Positions 1 to 4,157 of a stretch of 6,412 nucleotides of DNA are shown in pieces. The first letter of the stretch is position 1; the number at the start of each line of letters is the position of its first letter. The position numbers were made by a program, and so were the translations under genes. Source of the DNA: Dechloromonas sp. (lineage in GTDB: Bacteria > Pseudomonadota > Gammaproteobacteria > Burkholderiales > Rhodocyclaceae); the NCBI GenBank assembly GCA_013693915.1, contig CP059264.1, positions 683,997 through 690,408 of the forward strand. The letters are read 5' to 3'. The notes below the pieces were generated by a model. It did not search any database and had not been told where the DNA came from. It was given only the letters and a program-made list of their open reading frames with translations.

Positions 1-51
1 AAAAACGGCAAATCCGGCGGACTTGTCGTCGAGATAGAGCTGGTTGCGTAA
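1..51 (+). CDS. Possible C-terminal end of an unidentified plus-strand gene (partial)
   Basis: Reading from base 1, frame 1 gives 16 codons and then TAA at 49-51, ending in the residues GGLVVEIELVA. The alternating hydrophobic and acidic residues resemble a closing beta-strand. If real, the gene begins left of the window and converges on the PDH operon, leaving 102 bases between the two stop codons. The evidence is thin: the piece is very short, and a few codons (ATA, GGA, CTT) are unusual for a GC-rich genome. I do not recognise the protein and assign no function. The alternative is that this is non-coding flank with a chance open frame. Confidence 0.27.
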   Translation, partial: KNGKSGGLVVEIELVA

Positions 52-153
52 TCTCTTCGCGCGGCCGCTGGCGCTACGCTGCCCGCGGCGATCGGTGCGA
101 GGCAGCGGACGCGGGCGTTGGTACTCCGGCGTGGCGGGCGCAGCGCCGTTGCT
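52..153. other. GC-rich intergenic stretch with short inverted repeats
   Basis: This is the sequence beyond the thioesterase stop codon. It contains no plausible start codon on the minus strand and no recognisable gene. Two overlapping 7-base inverted repeats are visible: 77-83 with 101-107 (CGCTGCC/GGCAGCG) and 81-87 with 110-116 (GCCCGCG/CGCGGGC). Because they overlap, only one can fold at a time. Neither is followed by a T-run on either strand, so a classical intrinsic terminator is not evident. They could aid Rho-dependent termination of convergent transcripts, or simply reflect high GC. There is also a NotI-like palindrome at 61-68. Confidence 0.4.
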
Positions 154-645
154 TCAGCTGATGACGTAGGAGCCGCAGCCGGTCGCGATGAGCACGCCGG
201 TTTCGTTTTCCAGCGTCATCTGCGCCGACGCGATACGGCCGCCGAGGCGGGTAATGCGCCCGGTAGCCAGAAACCGTTTTCCGATTCCAGGCTGCAGGTA
301 GTCGACCCGCAGGTCCACCGTGCCGACCCGGCCGAAGCGGTGGGCGACCTCGATGGCGCTGTCGCCGCAGAATTTCTCGCCGATTCCGACAGTCGCGGCA
401 AAGCCGCCCACCGTGTCGAGCGCTGCGGAAATGACTCCGCCGTGCAGGCGGCCATGCAGGTAGTGGCCAACCAGGTCGGGGCGCATGGCGAAGGAAAGGG
501 AAGCGGCGGCCGGGTCGAACGATTCGACGCGAAAACCGAGCACTTCGTTGAAACAGATTCGGTGTTCGAACATGTCACGCAGAACCTTTTCGAGGCGAAG
601 CTGTTCTTCTGCGGATCGGCGGGGCAAGGCGTTGGCAGCATTCAT
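154..645 (-). CDS. yigI: YigI-like hotdog-fold acyl-CoA thioesterase
   Basis: This 163-residue protein is a single-domain hotdog thioesterase of the PaaI/YigI group, expected to hydrolyse acyl-CoA thioesters in the cytoplasm. Visible marks are the HGG signature at residues 68-70 followed by a helix with Asp77 (VISAALD), the block GTVDLRVDYLQPG at 108-120, and a C-terminal strand ending GSYVIS. The FNEVLGF region, LHGGVI.AALD, GT.DLRVDYL.PG and the end of the protein match what I recall of E. coli YigI, of similar length; the symbol rests on that resemblance only. The ATG at 643-645 is used because the conserved DMFEHR segment begins about 23 residues in, but no clear Shine-Dalgarno sequence precedes it. 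An internal ATG at residue 25 has an AAAAGG about 11 bases upstream, yet would remove the conserved N-terminal helix. The gene lies 66 bases after lpdA, behind a terminator hairpin, so it is probably transcribed by read-through or from its own promoter. The exact substrate is unknown. Confidence 0.87.
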   Translation of the reverse strand: MNAANALPRRSAEEQLRLEKVLRDMFEHRICFNEVLGFRVESFDPAAASLSFAMRPDLVGHYLHGRLHGGVISAALDTVGGFAATVGIGEKFCGDSAIEVAHRFGRVGTVDLRVDYLQPGIGKRFLATGRITRLGGRIASAQMTLENETGVLIATGCGSYVIS

Positions 646-655
646 GGAGTTTCGG

Positions 656-694
656 AAAATTGCAAAAGGCGACGAAACCCCCGTCGCCCTTTGC
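656..694 (-). terminator. Intrinsic terminator after lpdA
   Basis: On the minus strand a 13-base-pair stem (arms 682-694 and 662-674) closes a 7-base loop (675-681). One pair is G-U and the rest are Watson-Crick. The stem core is GGGCGACG/CGTCGCC with A and T runs at its base (AAA before, TTTT after), followed by GCAATTTT down to 656. It begins 17 bases past the lpdA stop codon and is the natural end of the aceE-aceF-lpdA transcript. Its 3' base lies only 16 bases from the thioesterase start codon, so it also occupies that gene's leader. On the plus strand the stem is the same, but the following tract (CAGTTTAA) is poor. Confidence 0.7.
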
Positions 695-711
695 CAGTTT
701 AACTCGATTGA

Positions 712-2484
712 CTATTTCCTGCGCGGGGGCGGCACGTCCGTGCAGGTGCCATGCGCCACTTCGGCCGCCATGCCCACGGTCTCGCCCAGCGTCGGGTGCG
801 GGTGGATGGTCTTGCCGATATCGACCGCATCGCAGCCCATCTCGATCGCCAGACAGACCTCGCCGATCATGTCGCCGGCCGACGGGCCGACGATGGCGCC
901 GCCGATGACGCGGTGGCTTTCGGCATCGAAGATCAGCTTGGTGAAGCCGTAATCGGCGCCGTTGGCGATGGCGCGGCCGGAGGCGGCCCACGGGAACCTG
1001 GCGGTCTCGACCTTGCGCCCTTCCTTCTTCGCCTGCTCCTCGGTGTAGCCGACCCAGGCCACCTCCGGATGGGTATAGGCGACGCCGGGGATCACTGTCG
1101 CATCGAAGGCTGCCTTGTGGCCGGCGGCGACTTCGGCGGCGACGTGCGCTTCATGCACCGCCTTGTGCGCCAGCATCGGGTTGCCGACGATGTCGCCGAT
1201 GGCGAAGATGTGCGGCACGTTGGTCCGCATCTGGGCGTCGACCTCGATGAAGCCGCGCTCGGTCACCGCGACGCCGGCCTTCTCGGCAGCGATTTTCCTG
1301 CCGTTCGGCGCGCGGCCGGCGGCCTGCAGGATCATGTCGTACCTGACCGGCCCGGTGGGCGCTGCATCGCCCTCGAAGGTCACGAAAAGGCCGTTTTCCC
1401 TTGTGTCGACCGCAACCGTCTTCGTTTTCAGCATGATCCTGTCGAAACGGCTGGCGTTCTGCTTTTCCCAGACCTTGACGGCGTCGCGGTCGGGTCCCTG
1501 CATCAGCGCATCCAGCATTTCCACGACATCGACGCGGGCGCCGAGGGTGGAATAGACGGTGGCCATTTCGAGACCGATGATGCCGCCGCCGATGACCAGC
1601 ATCTTATCGGGCACGAAGCGCAGTTCAAGCGCCCCGGTCGAATCGACGATGCGCGGGTCGCGCGGGATGAACGGCAGATGCACGGCGGCTGAGCCGGCGG
1701 CGATGATGCACTTCTGGAACTTGATGACCTTCTTGCTGCCAGTCTTGTCCTGGCCCGTGCCGTCGGTGACTTCCACTTCGATGTGATTCGGATCGAGGAA
1801 GTGGCCGTAGCCGCGCACGATCTCGACCTTGCGGCCCTTGGCCATGCCGGCCAGACCGCCGGTCAGCTTGCCGACGACCTTTTCCTTGTGGGCGCGCAGC
1901 TTCTCGATGTCGACTTGCGGCCCGGCAAAGGTGACGCCGAGATCATTCGCGTGATTCGCTTCGTCGATGATTTCAGCGACGTGCAGCAGTGCCTTCGACG
2001 GGATGCAACCGACGTTCAGACAAACGCCGCCGAGGGTGGCGTAACGCTCGACGATGATCGTCTTCATGCCGAGGTCGGCGGAGCGGAAGGCGGCAGAGTA
2101 GCCGCCGGGGCCGGCGCCGAGGACGAGCATTTCGCATTCCAGATCGGCGCCCCCGGCGTGGCAGGCGGCGACCGGTGCCGGCGCCGGAGGGGCTGCCGGG
2201 GTCGACGCCGCTGCCGGGCCGGAAACCGTGGCGGCAGCGGCCGCGCCGGCTTCGACCTTGATCAGGACGACGCCTTCGCTGACCTTGGAGCCGAGCTGGA
2301 CCAGCACTTCCCTGACCGTGCCGGAAACCGTCGAGGGCACGTCCATCGTCGCCTTGTCGGATTCCAGCGTGGCGATGGCGTCGTCGACCTTGATGCTGTC
2401 GCCGACCTTGACGAACAGGTCGATGACCGGCACGTCGGAGAAGTCGCCGATGTCCGGGACTTTGACTTCAACCAGATTGCTCAT
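712..2484 (-). CDS. lpdA: Dihydrolipoamide dehydrogenase (PDH E3) with N-terminal lipoyl domain
   Basis: E3 reoxidises dihydrolipoamide on the complex, passing electrons through FAD to NAD+. The protein is 590 residues, about 110 longer than a plain E3 because of a fused lipoyl domain (about 1-78, lipoyl-Lys44 in ESDKATM) and an Ala/Pro linker (79-113). The flavoprotein core follows: FAD-binding GAGPGG at 123-128, redox disulfide Cys155/Cys160 (GGVCLNVGC), NAD-binding GGGIIG at 299-304, the second FAD motif AIGD at 428-431, and the dimer-domain HPHPTLGE at 561-568 with catalytic base His563 and Glu568. All catalytic residues are present. I start at the ATG at 2482-2484, because AAGGAAG lies 7 bases upstream. 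The in-frame ATG at 2488-2490 would leave only one base of spacing. The stop is TAG at 712-714. The gene follows aceF by 12 bases. The family is known from Neisseria p64k and Cupriavidus PdhL. The linker carries non-catalytic cysteines (108, 117), and the lipoyl segment is nearly identical in DNA to part of aceF. Confidence 0.97.
   Translation of the reverse strand: MSNLVEVKVPDIGDFSDVPVIDLFVKVGDSIKVDDAIATLESDKATMDVPSTVSGTVREVLVQLGSKVSEGVVLIKVEAGAAAAATVSGPAAASTPAAPPAPAPVAACHAGGADLECEMLVLGAGPGGYSAAFRSADLGMKTIIVERYATLGGVCLNVGCIPSKALLHVAEIIDEANHANDLGVTFAGPQVDIEKLRAHKEKVVGKLTGGLAGMAKGRKVEIVRGYGHFLDPNHIEVEVTDGTGQDKTGSKKVIKFQKCIIAAGSAAVHLPFIPRDPRIVDSTGALELRFVPDKMLVIGGGIIGLEMATVYSTLGARVDVVEMLDALMQGPDRDAVKVWEKQNASRFDRIMLKTKTVAVDTRENGLFVTFEGDAAPTGPVRYDMILQAAGRAPNGRKIAAEKAGVAVTERGFIEVDAQMRTNVPHIFAIGDIVGNPMLAHKAVHEAHVAAEVAAGHKAAFDATVIPGVAYTHPEVAWVGYTEEQAKKEGRKVETARFPWAASGRAIANGADYGFTKLIFDAESHRVIGGAIVGPSAGDMIGEVCLAIEMGCDAVDIGKTIHPHPTLGETVGMAAEVAHGTCTDVPPPRRK
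2251..2460 (-). repeat. Lipoyl-domain repeat, copy in lpdA
   Basis: This 210-base module encodes lpdA residues 9-78. Compared with the second aceF copy (3589-3798, constant offset 1338) I count 3 mismatches, at 2266, 2443 and 2458. All are third-base synonymous changes (two Val codons, one Asp codon), so the 70 encoded residues are identical. Similarity drops sharply at both ends of the module. Confidence 0.93.
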
Positions 2485-2491
2485 GGTCATT

Positions 2492-2498
2492 CTTCCTT
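2492..2498 (-). promoter_or_regulatory. Ribosome binding site of lpdA
   Basis: AAGGAAG on the minus strand overlaps the aceF stop codon (TAA at 2497-2499). It is 7 bases from the ATG at 2482-2484 but only 1 base from the upstream ATG at 2488-2490, so it selects the downstream start. Its overlap with the aceF stop suggests translational coupling of E2 and E3. Confidence 0.75.
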
Positions 2499-4143
2499 AG
2501 ACGATCATGCGGCGCATGTCGGCCAGCAGTTCGGCGACATAGACATTGAAGCGGGTAGCGAGCGCACCGTCGATGACGCGGTGGTCGGCGGTCAGCGACA
2601 GCGGCAGGATCAGGCGCGGCACGAATTGCTTGCCATCCCAGAACGGCTTCAGCGTCGATCTGTTGACGCCGAGGATGGCGACTTCGGGCGCATTGACGAT
2701 CGGCGCGAAGTAGGTGCCGCCGATGCCTCCCAGGCTGGAAATCGTGAAGCAGGCGCCCGACATGTCGGCCGGCTTCAGCTTGCCCTCGCGGGCCTGTCCA
2801 GCCAGTTCGCCGGTTTCCCTGGCGATCTCGAACACGCCCTTCTTGTCGGCATTCTTGATCACCGGCACGACCAGGCCGTTCGGCGTGTCGGCCGCGAAGC
2901 CGATGTTGAAATACTTCTTCAGGACCAAGCTCGCTTCGCCATCCTCGGCCGTCGTCAGCGAGGCGTTGAATTCCGGATAGCGCTGCATCGCCCTGACGCA
3001 GGCCTTGATCAGGAAGGCGAGCATGGTCAGCTTGTTGCCGGACTTCTCGTTCTCCTTGTTCAACTGGACGCGGAAGGCTTCGAGGTCGGTGATGTCGGCG
3101 TCCTCGTGATAGGTGACGGCCGGGATCATCACCCAGTTGCGCGACAGGTTCTGGCCGGAAATCTTCTTGATGCGCGACAGCGGCTTGACCTCGATCTCGC
3201 CGAACTTGCTGAAATCGACCTTTGGCCAGGGCAGCAGGTCGAGCACGCCGCCGCCGGTGACGCCACCCGTCGCCGAGGCCGCCGGGCCGGAGATGGCGCC
3301 GGTCATCACGCCCTTGACGTACTTGGTCAGATCTTCCTTGACGATGCGGTTCTTCGGGCCGGTGGCCGGCACCTTGCTCAGGTCGACGCCGAGTTCGCGG
3401 GCATAGGCGCGGACGGACGGCGAGGCATGCACCCTGGAACCGGGCGGCAGGGCCGGCGCCAGTGCCGCCGGAGCTGCTGCCGCGGTCGACGTTGCTGCCG
3501 GGGCAGAAACCGGGGCGGGCGCAGCGGCTGCTGCCGGCACGGCGGCCTGCGGTACCGCGGTGCTTGCCGGCGTCGCAGCAGCACTCGTTTCGACCTTGAT
3601 CAGCACGACGCCTTCGCTGACCTTGGAGCCGAGCTGGACCAGCACTTCCCTGACCGTGCCGGAAACCGTCGAGGGCACGTCCATCGTCGCCTTGTCGGAT
3701 TCCAGCGTGGCGATGGCGTCGTCGACCTTGATGCTGTCGCCGACCTTGACGAACAGGTCGATGACCGGCACGTCGGAGAAATCGCCGATGTCCGGAACAG
3801 TGACTGCGATCACGCCACCGCCGGCGGCTGGCGCAGCAACCGGAGCAGCAGGGGCCGGAGCGGCAGCCTCGGCAGCCGGGGCCGGCGCAGCAGCGGCGGC
3901 GCCACCGGTTTCGACCTTGATCAGGACGGCACCTTCGCTGACCTTGGAACCGAGCTGGACCAGCACCTCCTTGATGACGCCTTCGACGGTGGACGGGACG
4001 TCCATCGTCGCCTTGTCGGACTCCAGAGTGGCAATCGCGTCGTCGACCTTGATGCTCTCGCCTACCTTGACGAACACGTCGATGACCGGGACATCGGAGA
4101 AATCGCCGATGTCGGGAACCTTGACTTCAATGATCTGGCTCAT
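2497..4143 (-). CDS. aceF: Dihydrolipoamide acetyltransferase (PDH E2), two lipoyl domains
   Basis: E2 is the structural core of the PDH complex and moves acetyl from lipoyl arms to CoA. The 548-residue protein shows, in order: lipoyl domain 1 (about 2-78, lipoyl-Lys44), an Ala/Pro hinge (79-110), lipoyl domain 2 (111-185, lipoyl-Lys151), a longer Ala/Pro hinge (186-234), the peripheral subunit-binding domain that holds E1/E3 (about 238-275, ASPSVRAYARELGVDLSKV), a Gly/Ala hinge, and the catalytic domain (about 315-548). The active-site motif is DHRVIDG at 520-526, with His521 and Asp525. E. coli E2 has three lipoyl domains, so two here is a variant of the family rather than a truncation; the third may in effect sit on E3. 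The ATG at 4141-4143 is chosen because AGGAGA ends 6 bases upstream. A TTG further upstream in frame (4159-4161) would place that ribosome site inside the coding region. The stop is TAA at 2497-2499. The gene lies 14 bases after aceE. Confidence 0.97.
   Translation of the reverse strand: MSQIIEVKVPDIGDFSDVPVIDVFVKVGESIKVDDAIATLESDKATMDVPSTVEGVIKEVLVQLGSKVSEGAVLIKVETGGAAAAAPAPAAEAAAPAPAAPVAAPAAGGGVIAVTVPDIGDFSDVPVIDLFVKVGDSIKVDDAIATLESDKATMDVPSTVSGTVREVLVQLGSKVSEGVVLIKVETSAAATPASTAVPQAAVPAAAAAPAPVSAPAATSTAAAAPAALAPALPPGSRVHASPSVRAYARELGVDLSKVPATGPKNRIVKEDLTKYVKGVMTGAISGPAASATGGVTGGGVLDLLPWPKVDFSKFGEIEVKPLSRIKKISGQNLSRNWVMIPAVTYHEDADITDLEAFRVQLNKENEKSGNKLTMLAFLIKACVRAMQRYPEFNASLTTAEDGEASLVLKKYFNIGFAADTPNGLVVPVIKNADKKGVFEIARETGELAGQAREGKLKPADMSGACFTISSLGGIGGTYFAPIVNAPEVAILGVNRSTLKPFWDGKQFVPRLILPLSLTADHRVIDGALATRFNVYVAELLADMRRMIV
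3589..3798 (-). repeat. Lipoyl-domain repeat, second copy in aceF
   Basis: This module encodes aceF residues 116-185. It is about 98.6 % identical (207/210) to the lpdA copy, but only about 87 % identical (roughly 28 mismatches by eye) to the first aceF copy, although the latter lies in the same gene. The spacing between the two aceF copies is 321 bases, exactly 107 codons. Confidence 0.93.
3910..4119 (-). repeat. Lipoyl-domain repeat, first copy in aceF
   Basis: This module encodes aceF residues 9-78. It differs from the second aceF copy at about 28 of 210 bases and at 7 of 70 residues. The differences cluster around the segment after DVPSTV (EGVIKEV here, SGTVREV in the other two copies). 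It is the diverged member of the three lipoyl modules in the window. Confidence 0.9.
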
Positions 4144-4149
4144 GTCGTC

Positions 4150-4155
4150 TCTCCT
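4150..4155 (-). promoter_or_regulatory. Ribosome binding site of aceF
   Basis: AGGAGA on the minus strand lies in the 14-base gap after the aceE stop (TGA at 4158-4160), 6 bases before the ATG at 4141-4143. This is near-ideal spacing and identifies that ATG, rather than the upstream TTG, as the aceF start. Confidence 0.85.
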
Positions 4156-4157
4156 GA

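Noticed and set aside
61..68. GCGGCCGC palindrome as a regulatory or attachment site
   Set aside because: It is a single 8-base GC palindrome in GC-rich DNA with no partner site or neighbouring integrase. Chance is an adequate explanation.
118..702. Plus-strand open frames of 194 and 155 codons near the left end
   Set aside because: They are antisense to the thioesterase, which has clear hotdog motifs. The translations are rich in Arg, Ala and Gly and show no family features.
3826..3905. Low-complexity GC-rich tract (also 3440-3585)
   Set aside because: These encode the Ala/Pro hinges between E2 domains, an ordinary property of this family, not a regulatory or mobile element.
2251..4119. 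Three repeated units that could suggest a CRISPR-like or tandem DNA array
   Set aside because: The units are 210-base coding modules for lipoyl domains, irregularly spaced and in frame. There are no short identical repeats separated by spacers.
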